DNA of 64,000 nucleotides, taken from Sulfurimonas sp. hsl 1-7 (GTDB taxonomy: Bacteria > Campylobacterota > Campylobacteria > Campylobacterales > Sulfurimonadaceae). The stretch is from NCBI RefSeq assembly GCF_030577135.1, contig NZ_JAUIRR010000002.1, positions 62,001-126,000 on the forward strand, in the 5' to 3' direction. Under the pieces are notes generated by a model. It ran no database searches and had not been told where the DNA came from. It saw only the letters and a list, made by a program, of their open reading frames with translations. A program made the position numbers and the translations under genes. Below, piece by piece: positions 26,085-35,546 of this stretch. Position 1 is the first letter of the stretch, and every line of letters starts with the position of its first letter.

Positions 26085-27407
26085 TTACCACATAACTTTA
26101 TTTCTACCGGCAGATTTCGCTTTATAGAGCGCATCGTCGGCTTTTGCCACTACATCTTCTAGAAAAACTTTTTGAGATACTTCAGCTATACCGAAACTAG
26201 CAGTCACCTGACCAACTACATCGATTTGAAGTTGTTCTATCTTGCCTCTTATTTTTTCAGCGATACTGCATGCTTGTTCTAAGTCAACTGTTGGAAAAAG
26301 GATAATAAACTCTTCCCCACCCCATCGGCATACAATATCCACTTCTCTCGTTTCATTTTTTAGCAGTTCAGAAATTTTTCGTAATACATCATCTCCAACG
26401 TTATGCCCATACTGATCATTCACCTTTTTAAAAAAGTCTATATCCAAAAGAACTAAAGACATAACACCGGCTCTTTGAAGCATAGTTTCCAAAGAGGAAT
26501 TGAAAAGTTGTTTGAACTTATATCTATTATATAGTTTTGTAAGTGGATCGATTGAGGCCAACAGTTCATACTCTTGATTCTGAGCTTTTAAAATAGAGTT
26601 GATCTCCTGTAACTCCTCTTGATGCTCTTTCATCACTAATGCCCATCTATTATAGGTTAAAAGTATCAACTCTTTTTGTGTAATTATTCCTGTAAGTTTA
26701 CCCTCATCATCAGTAACTATTAAACGTTTATAGTGCTTTTGTTTTACAAACTCTAAAGCCTCTCTGACACTCGTTCTTTTGTGTACACAATCAACAGGTG
26801 AGTTCATATATGTTTTAATGGGTAGCTCAAGGTCTGCATTGTGTTTGATCAACTGTACTACATCTTTTGTTGTAAGTATACCTATGGGCTTTTGCCCCTC
26901 AACAACTATAACACTATCATTTTCCCCTGTATACATATGCGACAATACATCCGTAGTACTCATCTCTTTATCGATCCAGCGTACACGTCTTGTCAGTCTT
27001 AAAAAATCTTCAATAGTGTAGTTATCCATAATTATTTCAGGGTCTATATTGCTAGTAATATCTGTATGTGTTATCAATCCGTAAATAGTTTTATCATCAT
27101 TAACAACACAGATATATTCAGTTAACTCATCTAAAAATCTTAAAAGATTAAGAACGTTTGTATCTTTTTTAACTGCCGGAGTTCGTTTTAAAGTTAGATG
27201 GGAGATTGGGTCTGTAAGTTTTATAGTTGATTCGCGTAGTTTTAATACCTCTATTGCAGTCAGTACATAAAACAGATCATAATCCTGTACAATTATATCA
27301 CGATGATCGCTCTCGATCATCATATCTATAGCCTTACTAATAGGTTCACTGATATCTATTGAAACTACTTGCGTACTTGCTATATCACCTGCACTAGGAA
27401 ATTTCAT
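26085..27407 (-). CDS. CBS-domain diguanylate cyclase
   Basis: 440 residues, soluble. Four CBS repeats in two Bateman modules (about 1-125 and 135-255; motifs such as GILTTKDVVQLIKHN and LTGIITQKELILL) are followed by a helical linker and a GGDEF domain (about 280-440). The active motif is GGEEF, and REVD just ahead of it is the RxxD inhibitory site, so an active, product-inhibited cyclase is expected. CBS pairs usually bind adenine nucleotides, so cyclase activity may follow energy state. Two bases separate it from folP, so it rides on the rppH-lysC-hobA-holB-folP transcript. Confidence 0.92.
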   Translation of the reverse strand: MKFPSAGDIASTQVVSIDISEPISKAIDMMIESDHRDIIVQDYDLFYVLTAIEVLKLRESTIKLTDPISHLTLKRTPAVKKDTNVLNLLRFLDELTEYICVVNDDKTIYGLITHTDITSNIDPEIIMDNYTIEDFLRLTRRVRWIDKEMSTTDVLSHMYTGENDSVIVVEGQKPIGILTTKDVVQLIKHNADLELPIKTYMNSPVDCVHKRTSVREALEFVKQKHYKRLIVTDDEGKLTGIITQKELILLTYNRWALVMKEHQEELQEINSILKAQNQEYELLASIDPLTKLYNRYKFKQLFNSSLETMLQRAGVMSLVLLDIDFFKKVNDQYGHNVGDDVLRKISELLKNETREVDIVCRWGGEEFIILFPTVDLEQACSIAEKIRGKIEQLQIDVVGQVTASFGIAEVSQKVFLEDVVAKADDALYKAKSAGRNKVMW

Positions 27408-27409
27408 AT

Positions 27410-28552
27410 TTACACCTTTTGTATTTTTTTAAATACCTCTAAAGCCTGTTTATGTTCATATACATCGTGAGCTCGAATAATAGAAGCACCGTTTCTTATC
27501 GCTTCTAAATGAAGTACAAGTGTTCCGGCCAGCCTCTCTTCAATAGCTGAGGGGGTTATCTTGTCAATCATCGATTTTCTTGAAGCACCGATGAGCAACT
27601 GTTTGCCGAGTGAGCTAAAATGTTCTAAATGCTTCAACAGTTGAAGGTTATCATCCAGTGTTTTACCAAATCCGATTCCAACATCTAAGATAATATCTTG
27701 TACTCCAAAATCTTCTAGCTTTTGTGTCTGCATTTGTAGGTACTTATATACATCAAGAATAACATCACTATACTGAGGATTTGCTTGCATTGTTTGAGGA
27801 GTCCCTTGCATATGCATCACTACTGCACTTGCATTATATCCGGCAGTTAGTTTACATAGCGTATCGTTTTCAAAACCGGTAATGTCATTTACGATTTTAA
27901 AACCATTCTCTAGCGAATATTGAACAACGCTCGGAGTATAAGAATCTATACTAAACTTCACTTTTTCATACAGCTTGTTTTTCCCAATGGCATCAAGTAT
28001 AGGTTGTAATCTCTCTAGCTCCTCTTTAGCACTTACTTCAGGAGCATTGGGTCGTGATGAAACACCCCCGATATCTATAATGTCTGCCCCATCTTCGATC
28101 ATCTTCTCTATTCTAGCTACGGCAGCATCTCCAAAAAATCTTGAACCGCTAAAAAAGCTGTCGTCATTTGCATTGACAATTCCCATAATCTCAACATCAT
28201 GAGCTTTTCTTGTTTTTAGATAGTTTTGTAATTGAAGTGCTACCTCTTTAAGTCCAAAAGGTTGTGCCAGCTCTTTTTTTGCGAGTGTCTCGATCTGCTT
28301 TGTTGTAGCTATTAATATACAATCAACATGAGGTGTTTTTGCAATGACAGTCCCTCGTGGTACTGCAAGATCAGCACCTATTGAGAGCGCATCCTGCTTG
28401 AGAATGTTTGCCCCGCCTACTGCCAGGTCTTTGATATAAAAGACTTCAGTTTTTGCTTTTGATGCTAAGATTTTAACACCGCCGCTGTCAACACCTAGTT
28501 CGATTAAATATTTTTGAATATCGATCTCGTTGGAAAGTTTTTTAATCTCCAT
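27410..28552 (-). CDS. folP: Dihydropteroate synthase, long Campylobacterota form
   Basis: Joins p-aminobenzoate to the pterin pyrophosphate in folate synthesis and is the sulfonamide target. The TIM-barrel domain begins near residue 120 (IMGIVNANDDSFFSG), with GADIIDIGGVSSRP near 155, VNDITGF near 230 and GFGKT near 288. An extra N-terminal region of about 115 residues resembles the long form of H. pylori and Campylobacter. In IMGIVNANDDSF the family TPDSF is altered to NDDSF. It overlaps the stop of holB by one base (28552). Confidence 0.94.
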   Translation of the reverse strand: MEIKKLSNEIDIQKYLIELGVDSGGVKILASKAKTEVFYIKDLAVGGANILKQDALSIGADLAVPRGTVIAKTPHVDCILIATTKQIETLAKKELAQPFGLKEVALQLQNYLKTRKAHDVEIMGIVNANDDSFFSGSRFFGDAAVARIEKMIEDGADIIDIGGVSSRPNAPEVSAKEELERLQPILDAIGKNKLYEKVKFSIDSYTPSVVQYSLENGFKIVNDITGFENDTLCKLTAGYNASAVVMHMQGTPQTMQANPQYSDVILDVYKYLQMQTQKLEDFGVQDIILDVGIGFGKTLDDNLQLLKHLEHFSSLGKQLLIGASRKSMIDKITPSAIEERLAGTLVLHLEAIRNGASIIRAHDVYEHKQALEVFKKIQKV

Positions 28553-29169
28553 TAGCGCTCCTGAGTAAATCCCATTAATAGCATTGCAAAAACACTTTGT
28601 GGACGTGAATTCAGTTCCACTAGTCTATATGCTTTATCAAAGGTTTCAAGTTGTTTTTGAGAGAGGATAAGTTTTTCAACTACTACCGCTTTATAAAAAA
28701 GTGATTCAATCAACTCTTTTGCTTCATTTTTTGAGACTCTTGCATTTGCTTTTAAAAAGGAAAATATCTGATCATAGTCGAGTCTTGCCAAACTTATTTC
28801 AAGCTCTTTGATCTCATGTGAAGTATCCACTTTTAATATTGGCAGTCTTGAGCGAATCGTTGGAAGCAGTGTTGATTTTGTCGTTGTAATAATGACAAAC
28901 TCAATATTTGTAGGGGGTTCTTCTAAAAGCTTTAGAAGTGAATTTTGAGCGACATCCGTAAAATCGATCGCCGCTAAGATGATATATTTTGTCGTTGATT
29001 CACTTACATACGCAGCGGCCATCACCTCTTTTGCATGTTCAATTTTGAAAGTCTCTTCTATAAACTTTACTACGCGGTGCCCGCTTAAACGTCTCTCTAG
29101 TTGTTCTATCTCATTCTCAAGCTCTTTTGAGATGATAATATGACCCTTTAGAGACTCATTAGCTTGCAT
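28552..29169 (-). CDS. holB: DNA polymerase III delta-prime subunit (short form)
   Basis: Clamp-loader subunit. The 205-residue protein has the conserved IDFTDVAQNSLLKLLEEPP and TLLPTIRSRLPIL blocks (the SRC-like motif reads SRL) but no P-loop, as expected for the truncated Campylobacterota form. The frame opens at 29193, but ATG 29169 has GGAGAGG just upstream and a better start. That start overlaps the end of hobA by 11 bases. Position next to hobA and folP matches H. pylori HP1230-HP1232. Confidence 0.88.
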   Translation of the reverse strand: MQANESLKGHIIISKELENEIEQLERRLSGHRVVKFIEETFKIEHAKEVMAAAYVSESTTKYIILAAIDFTDVAQNSLLKLLEEPPTNIEFVIITTTKSTLLPTIRSRLPILKVDTSHEIKELEISLARLDYDQIFSFLKANARVSKNEAKELIESLFYKAVVVEKLILSQKQLETFDKAYRLVELNSRPQSVFAMLLMGFTQER

Positions 29170-29704
29170 CAACCTCTCCGAACATTGTTGCATTTAAAGA
29201 TGCATCAAAAAGTCTATAAAGCTGTAAAAGTTTTATATCTAATAGTGGATCGTAAGACTTTAGCGTAAATGCATTGTTAAAATCTTCATCAAATGTCCAG
29301 AAGTAGCTATTGTCTTTTCTTTTTGCTATATCACTTCTTTTATCATCACCTTTACCGATGTACCAGAAGAAATGATCATTTTTATACGAAAGGGAGATAA
29401 GGTCATCTACCATATCGATCATCTCTCCTCCACTGATATTGTTGTAGTGAGTATAAAGAGAATCTATCGTTACGATAGGGATAAGAGGTCTATCGATATC
29501 AACGCTGTTAATAGCATCTAAAATATAGCGCTCTAACCATTTTCTCTTTTGATCGGTAATTAAAATAACTGTCTTGCCGTTTAGAATTTGCTCCAGTGCG
29601 AATGCAGTTGTTTTAGACCATTCAAATCTATGTTCTTCAAGCCAGCTTAGAGACCCGCCCTCTTCACGAATAGCATCGAGACTCCACTGTGCAAAATCTA
29701 ACAT
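29159..29704 (-). CDS. hobA: DnaA-binding initiation factor HobA
   Basis: 181-residue, SIS-fold protein found only in Campylobacterota. In H. pylori HobA forms a tetramer that binds DnaA domain I and promotes orisome assembly, doing the work of E. coli DiaA. Similarity is judged from the overall sequence (start MLDFAQWSLDAIREEGGSLSW; middle DSLYTHYNNISGGEM) and from order: lysC before it, holB and folP after it. Ten bases separate it from lysC. Confidence 0.9.
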   Translation of the reverse strand: MLDFAQWSLDAIREEGGSLSWLEEHRFEWSKTTAFALEQILNGKTVILITDQKRKWLERYILDAINSVDIDRPLIPIVTIDSLYTHYNNISGGEMIDMVDDLISLSYKNDHFFWYIGKGDDKRSDIAKRKDNSYFWTFDEDFNNAFTLKSYDPLLDIKLLQLYRLFDASLNATMFGEVDAS

Positions 29705-29713
29705 AAAACTTGA

Positions 29714-30925
29714 CTACTTCTCTAACTCGTATGCATCATGTAAGCTTCTTACTGCTAACTCTGCATATTTTTCATCGATTACCATAGATACTTTAATCTC
29801 TGAAGTTGATATCATGTTGATGTTGATGTTGTTATCAGCCATTGTTGTGAAAGCTTTTGCAGCTACACCGGCATGAGATTTCATACCAACACCCACAACT
29901 GAAACTTTACAGATAGCTTCATTGTATGTGTCATCTTTAATCTCACCCTCTTGAACAAATGTGTCAACCACTGCTTTAGCATCATGAAGATCGCTTTTTG
30001 CAACCGTAAAATCAATGTTTGTAGTGTCGTCAACTGCTTTGTTTTGTACTATCATGTCAACATTTACTTCTGCACGTGCGAGTTTGTTGAAAATTTCACT
30101 TGCAATACCAGGTCTGTCTTTTACACCTAAAAGTGATATACGAGCTTGATTTTTATCTAAAGCAATTCCACTTACTAATGGTTTTTCCATAATGTTTTCC
30201 TCTTTTGTTATTAATGTTCCCTCTTCATCTGAAAAGCTTGATCTTGTTACTAAATTTACGTTTAATTTTTTTGCCATCTCTACCGAACGGTTTTGAAGAA
30301 CTTTTGCACCAAGGCTTGCTAACTCTAACATCTCGTCATAAGATATTTTGTCTAGTTTATGTGCCTTAGGCTCAATTCTAGGGTCCGTAGTAAAAATACC
30401 TGTAACATCTGTATAGATCTCACAAAGGTCGGCTTTTAATGCACCTGCAATCGCAACGGCACTTAAATCACTTCCACCGCGACCAAGTGTTGTTACGTCA
30501 CCATACTCGTTTACACCTTGGAAACCTGCGACAACTACAATTTTTCCCTCTTTTACAGCATCTTGCATCGATGTAGGATCGATATCCTCAATACGTGCTT
30601 TTGTGTGGCTGTTATCTGTAACTATTCCAGCTTTTCTACCACTCATTGCTGTTGCTTTATACCCCATCTCTTGAAGTGCAATAGAAAGCAGCGATGCAGT
30701 TACTCTTTCACCTGAACTAAGAAGCATATCCATCTCTGCACGAGCCGGAGTCTCTGAAAAGTGTTCAGCATAACTAACAAGTTTGTTTGTTTCACCACTC
30801 ATAGCAGAAACAACAACTACTACATCATTGCCAGCCTCTTTTGTTTTTGCAACACGATTTGCAACGTTTTGGATACGCTCCAAATCTCCAACACTAGTTC
30901 CACCGAACTTTTGAACAATTAACAT
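29714..30925 (-). CDS. lysC: Aspartate kinase
   Basis: First step of the aspartate family (lysine, threonine, methionine, diaminopimelate). The kinase domain begins QKFGGTSVGDLERIQNVA (about 5-22), with GRGGSDLSAVAIA near 150 and TDPRI near 185. Two ACT domains (about 255-403) fit feedback control by lysine and/or threonine. The 403 aa length is normal for a monofunctional enzyme. Its ATG shares one base with the rppH stop. Confidence 0.96.
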   Translation of the reverse strand: MLIVQKFGGTSVGDLERIQNVANRVAKTKEAGNDVVVVVSAMSGETNKLVSYAEHFSETPARAEMDMLLSSGERVTASLLSIALQEMGYKATAMSGRKAGIVTDNSHTKARIEDIDPTSMQDAVKEGKIVVVAGFQGVNEYGDVTTLGRGGSDLSAVAIAGALKADLCEIYTDVTGIFTTDPRIEPKAHKLDKISYDEMLELASLGAKVLQNRSVEMAKKLNVNLVTRSSFSDEEGTLITKEENIMEKPLVSGIALDKNQARISLLGVKDRPGIASEIFNKLARAEVNVDMIVQNKAVDDTTNIDFTVAKSDLHDAKAVVDTFVQEGEIKDDTYNEAICKVSVVGVGMKSHAGVAAKAFTTMADNNININMISTSEIKVSMVIDEKYAELAVRSLHDAYELEK

Positions 30926-31395
30926 TAAAGTAGTCCTTCATCTTTAAAATAATTTATTACGTTTTCATAAACAGGTTTTTTGAAATGTGCAGTGATATCC
31001 AGCACCTCATCAACATCGACAAACTTGTATGAAGAAAATTCCGGATGATGCGTTTCTAGATCAATCTTCGCATCTTTATCAAGTTTCACCAAAAAGTATC
31101 TTTGTGTCTGCCCTTTGTACGGCTTCATACTTTTAGCAATCTTTGCAGGAAAATCATACGATATCCATTCAGGGTATTCTGCAACGATTTCAGCTGCTGC
31201 TGTACCGATCTCCTCTTCCATCTCACGGAACAGTGCATCAAGTACCTCTTCGCCTTCATCGATTCCCCCTTGAGGAAACTGCCAAATATCTCCGAGGTCA
31301 TTTCTTTGTGCTATAAAAATATTTTTTTTCTGCGGATACTCATGTGACACGATGATCATAGCCACATTCGGACGATATTGTTCTTCTATTTTCAT
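30925..31395 (-). CDS. rppH: RNA 5'-pyrophosphohydrolase (Nudix)
   Basis: Nudix enzyme that removes pyrophosphate from mRNA 5' ends and also cleaves dinucleoside polyphosphates. The Nudix box GGIDEGEEVLDALFREMEEE, continued by IGT, fits G-x5-E-x7-REUxEExGU, and the RppH-type start YRPNVAMII and WQFPQGG are present. 156 aa, normal length. It heads the rppH-lysC-hobA-holB-folP transcript, the same order as HP1228-HP1232. A TATAAT box lies about 30 bases before the ATG. Confidence 0.94.
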   Translation of the reverse strand: MKIEEQYRPNVAMIIVSHEYPQKKNIFIAQRNDLGDIWQFPQGGIDEGEEVLDALFREMEEEIGTAAAEIVAEYPEWISYDFPAKIAKSMKPYKGQTQRYFLVKLDKDAKIDLETHHPEFSSYKFVDVDEVLDITAHFKKPVYENVINYFKDEGLL

Positions 31396-31456
31396 GTAAG
31401 CACCCCATTTAATAATTATCGGGATTATACAAAATTTCTAATTAAAATAATATAAT

Positions 31457-34066
31457 TTAAGCTAAAAATACTCTTTCAAACTCTTTGGCAGGAAGTGGTT
31501 TGGAATAGATATATCCCTGAATAAAGTCACACCCCATACTCGTTAATATCTCTTTTTGTTCCGCATTTTCAACACCTTCGGCAATCACCTGAATATCAAG
31601 CTTATGGGCCATTGCTATCATAGCTTCCGAAAGTACTTTGTCTTGTTGTGATGTTACTAAGTTATCTACAAAAGACTTGTCAATTTTAAGATAATCTATA
31701 TCAAATTTTTTCAGATATGATAAAGAGGAATAGCCTGTTCCAAAATCATCTATAGCTACCTCTATCCCTTTTTCTCTAAAAGTCAGAAGCTTCTCTTTTA
31801 CAAGTTCATCCTCTTCCATCAATATACTTTCGGTAACTTCAATAATGACACTTGTACCGTCTACTCCCGTTTCATCGATATGTGCCATCCATTCAGCCAA
31901 TGTTTGAGAAGTTTTAAACTGTATCGGTGATTTATTTATGCTCACTTTGAATTGAGGGTCATACAGCTCCCTCCATCTTGCAACTTGTAAGACAGCTGTT
32001 TTATATATCCAGCCTCCGATCTCAACTATTAGCCCGCTCTCTTCTGCTAAAGGTATAAACTCTCCGGGACTGACTAAACCGTTTTGAGGATGATTCCATC
32101 TCACCAATGCTTCTGCCTTAACAACTTTACCGCTTAAAGTATCAACTATCGGTTGATAATACACTTCAAATTGTTTTTCTTTAATCGCATTATGCATATC
32201 ATTAAGCATCGTATGACGTTTTTGAGCCAACTCTTGCATATGACTGGTAAAATAATTAAATTTACTTCGTCCACTATGCTTTGCCTGGTACATCGCCTGA
32301 TCAGCATTTCTTAACAAACTTAGATTATCTCTTCCATCATCCGGATAAAGTGTAATACCGATACTTGCAGAGAGGTGAAGTGTTCTCTCCTGAACTTCAA
32401 ACGGTTTTTTTATGCTGTCTATAATATTTTGCGCAATTCGATCGATTACCGTTGTATTTTTAATGTTTGAAAGTAACAAAGTAAACTCGTCACCGCCAAA
32501 CCTTGAGAGCACGTCTGTATCTCTTATCTCTTTTTTAATTCTGGATGCGACTTGAATTAAGATAGAATCCCCTACAACATGCCCTAAAGTATCATTAATG
32601 TCTTTAAAATGATCAAGATCTATAAAAAGTACCGCAAACGGAAGTTTATTTCTGTTTGACAAACTAATCGCTTCTAAAAGACGCTTCTCAAACATTCTGC
32701 GATTTTCCAGATCGGTTAATGGGTCAAAATTGGCTTGTTTTACTATAAGGTCTTCCGATTTTTTCTTTTCACTGATATCTGAAAAAAGTCCCACATAATG
32801 GTCAATCAGCCCCTGAGGATTTTTTACTACATTGATGTTCAGCTCTTGAATGTAGAGTTCCCCGTCTTTTCGCCTGTTAATAACCTCACCCGACCAACTG
32901 TCGTGCTTAAAAAGATCTGACCACATTCTTTGATAAAACTCTTCATCAAGCTCACCCGAAGCCAAGATATTCGGATCTTTTCCGATGACATCTTCAAGTT
33001 TGTATTGTGTTATCTCTGTAAATGCAGGATTGATACTAATGATTTTATTATTCTGATCACAGATAAACATCGCCTGAGAACTGTTTTGATAGATAATAGA
33101 TGAGAGTTCACGTTCAGTAATATCGCTATGGATACCGATGATTCTCTCTGCCATCCCCTCTTCATTCCGCTTGAGTACTTTCCCGCGACTCAATATCCAG
33201 TTCCAGCTTCCATCTTTTCGCAGTACTCTGTGCTTATTGTAATAAAATTCCGTTTCCCCTTTGAGATGGGCTAAAAAGTCTTTTCTTACCCTTTCTATAT
33301 CATCAGGGTGAATTTGTGAAAAATTATCAAACTGATCGAGAGAGTTAGTTATAACTTTATCAAGCACTGAACCCTCTTGAGAGATACAAGCCTGATCTTT
33401 TTGCAGATCACAGTCCCAAATACTTTCATCACTGTTATCGAGTATGAACTTCCACTTCTCTTCACTTTTTTGCAGCGCTTTTTCTGCTTTTATTCTAAGT
33501 GCTTTTTCACGCATCAAATCAAGTGTACGTGTCGAGATATCGCTGTACATTTTAAGGACTGTATCGATGAGTGTTTTTATAGAACCGTTCATAAACTCAT
33601 TGGAGTGTTTTTTCGCATCTTCCAAAGAGCGTCCCGCTTCAATCTCTAAAACAACTTTTGCCATCCTTTTGTCAGTGTCGAGGATATGGTACGCCAACCA
33701 TTGTGCCAGGAAAAGGACAATCTCATAAATAACCTCGTCAAATGCTTTGTGCTTTTTATTTTCTTTGATCGCTACCACTTCATCCAGAAAAGAGCCGTGT
33801 GTCTTTTCATGCTCAGTAAACCATTTGTCATTTTCAAAGTATTGACTCCAGACACCCTCTTCCGTTTTAAAGTGATAATCTGCATAATTTGCAAGCTCAT
33901 CAAAAATATCGTTTAATTCATCTATATTTGAATGACTCGCTAGGTGTGCAGCCAGGCGGTTTAAAATCTCTACAAGTTTTTTGTGTTGCTCATCAATTTT
34001 TTCTATTCCCGTTTCAAAGTTACTGTCCCACGGGAATATCTCAAATATATCTATATTCTTATTCAT
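31457..34066 (-). CDS. Hemerythrin-PAS-PAS-GGDEF-EAL protein
   Basis: 869 residues, soluble. A bacteriohemerythrin domain (about 10-140) keeps its di-iron ligands: DEQHKKL, HFKTE (HxxxE), HEKTH (HxxxH) and HILDTD (HxxxxD). After a coiled coil come two PAS domains (about 205-320 and 325-440), GGDEF (about 445-605) with RDTD inhibitory site and intact GGDEF, and EAL (about 615-865) with EALVRW, EVTES, DDFGTGYSS and AEGVE intact. Both output domains look active. Oxygen or redox state bound at the di-iron site probably sets c-di-GMP level. Single gene; a TATGAT box six bases before the ATG suggests a leaderless message. Confidence 0.94.
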   Translation of the reverse strand: MNKNIDIFEIFPWDSNFETGIEKIDEQHKKLVEILNRLAAHLASHSNIDELNDIFDELANYADYHFKTEEGVWSQYFENDKWFTEHEKTHGSFLDEVVAIKENKKHKAFDEVIYEIVLFLAQWLAYHILDTDKRMAKVVLEIEAGRSLEDAKKHSNEFMNGSIKTLIDTVLKMYSDISTRTLDLMREKALRIKAEKALQKSEEKWKFILDNSDESIWDCDLQKDQACISQEGSVLDKVITNSLDQFDNFSQIHPDDIERVRKDFLAHLKGETEFYYNKHRVLRKDGSWNWILSRGKVLKRNEEGMAERIIGIHSDITERELSSIIYQNSSQAMFICDQNNKIISINPAFTEITQYKLEDVIGKDPNILASGELDEEFYQRMWSDLFKHDSWSGEVINRRKDGELYIQELNINVVKNPQGLIDHYVGLFSDISEKKKSEDLIVKQANFDPLTDLENRRMFEKRLLEAISLSNRNKLPFAVLFIDLDHFKDINDTLGHVVGDSILIQVASRIKKEIRDTDVLSRFGGDEFTLLLSNIKNTTVIDRIAQNIIDSIKKPFEVQERTLHLSASIGITLYPDDGRDNLSLLRNADQAMYQAKHSGRSKFNYFTSHMQELAQKRHTMLNDMHNAIKEKQFEVYYQPIVDTLSGKVVKAEALVRWNHPQNGLVSPGEFIPLAEESGLIVEIGGWIYKTAVLQVARWRELYDPQFKVSINKSPIQFKTSQTLAEWMAHIDETGVDGTSVIIEVTESILMEEDELVKEKLLTFREKGIEVAIDDFGTGYSSLSYLKKFDIDYLKIDKSFVDNLVTSQQDKVLSEAMIAMAHKLDIQVIAEGVENAEQKEILTSMGCDFIQGYIYSKPLPAKEFERVFLA

Positions 34067-34072
34067 CTGAAT

Positions 34073-34078
34073 ATCATA
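34073..34078 (-). promoter_or_regulatory. Possible -10 box of the hemerythrin gene
   Basis: TATGAT on the minus strand, six bases before the ATG at 34066, without a Shine-Dalgarno sequence. Weaker than the other cases of this layout. Confidence 0.35.
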
Positions 34079-34158
34079 TCTTAGCTGCTATAACAAATTT
34101 CTTAAAGTAAATCTTAATATAATACGCAATATTAAACTTCAATCTCCAGAGGAATCCA

Positions 34159-35214
34159 ATGCTCATCTATTTTCATATCCCCTTTTGCGATTCCAAATGT
34201 TCTTATTGTGCTTTTAACTCTTATGTAGATAAGTTTCATCTCAAGCAGGAGTATATGAAAGCCTTAAAAAAACAGCTAATTTATGAGATAGAAAGATCCA
34301 AACCTCAAAAACAAAGTATCAAATCTGTTTTTATAGGCGGAGGGACACCTTCAACAGTTGCACCAGAGCTTTATAAAGAGGTATTTGAGCTTATCTCCCC
34401 TTATTTAAAAGAGGATGTTGAGATAACAAGTGAGGCAAATCCAAACAGTGCGACATTCGAGTGGCTTACAGGGATGAAAGCACTTGGAGTAAACCGTATT
34501 AGTTTTGGTGTGCAGAGTTTTGATGAGAAAAAACTCAAACTCCTCAACCGTGCCCATAATCCAGCACAAGCGCTTGAAGCTGTCAACAATGCAAAAAAAG
34601 CGGGCTTTGAAAATATCTCTCTTGATCTTATCTATGCGACACTCGGAGATACGAAGGAGTTACTGCAAAACGATTTAGAACTCGCTTTTTCACTTCCGAT
34701 CAACCATTTGAGTGCTTACGCTTTAACGATCGAAGAGGGGACTGCGTTTGAGAATAAACCCCAAATGTCAAAAGAGCAGCTGGAAATTACACAATGGCTT
34801 TTTGAGGAGATCGAAAAAAGAGGCTTTTCTCAGTATGAGATCAGTAACTTCGGAACATACAGGTCTGTTCACAACATTGGATACTGGGAGTATGAAGAGT
34901 ATCTGGGTGTCGGTGCCGGTGCAGTCGGCAGAATAGCAAACAAACGTTATTACCCGCAACCCGATATAGAAAAATATATACAAAATCCGCTCGATATTAG
35001 AGATGAGGAGTTAAATGACGAGGATATGAAGATAGAAAAGATCTTTTTAGGACTTCGATCACTTGTGGGAATTGATAAAAATATTTTAGATAAACAAGAG
35101 ATTCAAAAAGCGGACTTGTTAGTCCAAGAAGAAAAGTTAATTTTTCAAGAGGAAAAATATTTTAATAAAGAGTATCTCTTAAGTGACGAGATAGCTCTTT
35201 ATCTAACATCTTAG
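34159..35214 (+). CDS. hemW: Radical SAM heme chaperone HemW
   Basis: Radical SAM protein long confused with coproporphyrinogen dehydrogenase HemN; the HemW class binds and delivers heme. The cluster motif is C10-x3-C14-x2-C17 followed by AF, the HemW form, and the N-terminal extension that marks HemN is lacking. FIGGGTPS near 58, EANPNS near 93 and GVNRISFGVQSF near 111 are typical. 351 aa. AGAGGA precedes the ATG and a TATAAT box lies about 40 bases upstream. Its stop overlaps a small gene on the other strand by four bases. Confidence 0.93.
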   Translation: MLIYFHIPFCDSKCSYCAFNSYVDKFHLKQEYMKALKKQLIYEIERSKPQKQSIKSVFIGGGTPSTVAPELYKEVFELISPYLKEDVEITSEANPNSATFEWLTGMKALGVNRISFGVQSFDEKKLKLLNRAHNPAQALEAVNNAKKAGFENISLDLIYATLGDTKELLQNDLELAFSLPINHLSAYALTIEEGTAFENKPQMSKEQLEITQWLFEEIEKRGFSQYEISNFGTYRSVHNIGYWEYEEYLGVGAGAVGRIANKRYYPQPDIEKYIQNPLDIRDEELNDEDMKIEKIFLGLRSLVGIDKNILDKQEIQKADLLVQEEKLIFQEEKYFNKEYLLSDEIALYLTS

Positions 35215-35414
35215 TTCATATCTACTTTGATAACGATGTCGTCACCGTTTTCTACAGCTTGGAAAACATGTTTTTTACAAAATACATCGTTCATATCTTT
35301 TGCGATCTCTAAAGCCTGTGTTAAAGCTTCCTCTTTTGTTGCATACTCTACATTGTTTTGATAATCACTTCTTTTGAAACAACCACACTCTTTTTCAATA
35401 ATTACACGACTCAT
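35211..35414 (-). CDS. Small cysteine-containing protein of unknown function
   Basis: 67 residues: MSRVIIEKECGCFKRSDYQN at the start, with C10, C12 and a later cysteine (VFCKKH, about 47), and an ATKEEALTQALEIAKDMN helix. It looks like a small beta-alpha-beta domain with a possible metal or redox site. GGAG precedes the ATG at normal spacing. It is divergent from tatB and meets hemW tail to tail. No family recognised. Confidence 0.7.
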   Translation of the reverse strand: MSRVIIEKECGCFKRSDYQNNVEYATKEEALTQALEIAKDMNDVFCKKHVFQAVENGDDIVIKVDMN

Positions 35415-35546
35415 ATATTTCTCCTAATTTTTTCCGAATTTTATATATTTATGCTTTATTTGAATTGAATTTTTTATTCTTGAAGATTTTTTAACCATTC
35501 TTTAGATAAAATCACGCCAACTATAATTTTTAAAGGCACTTATATT

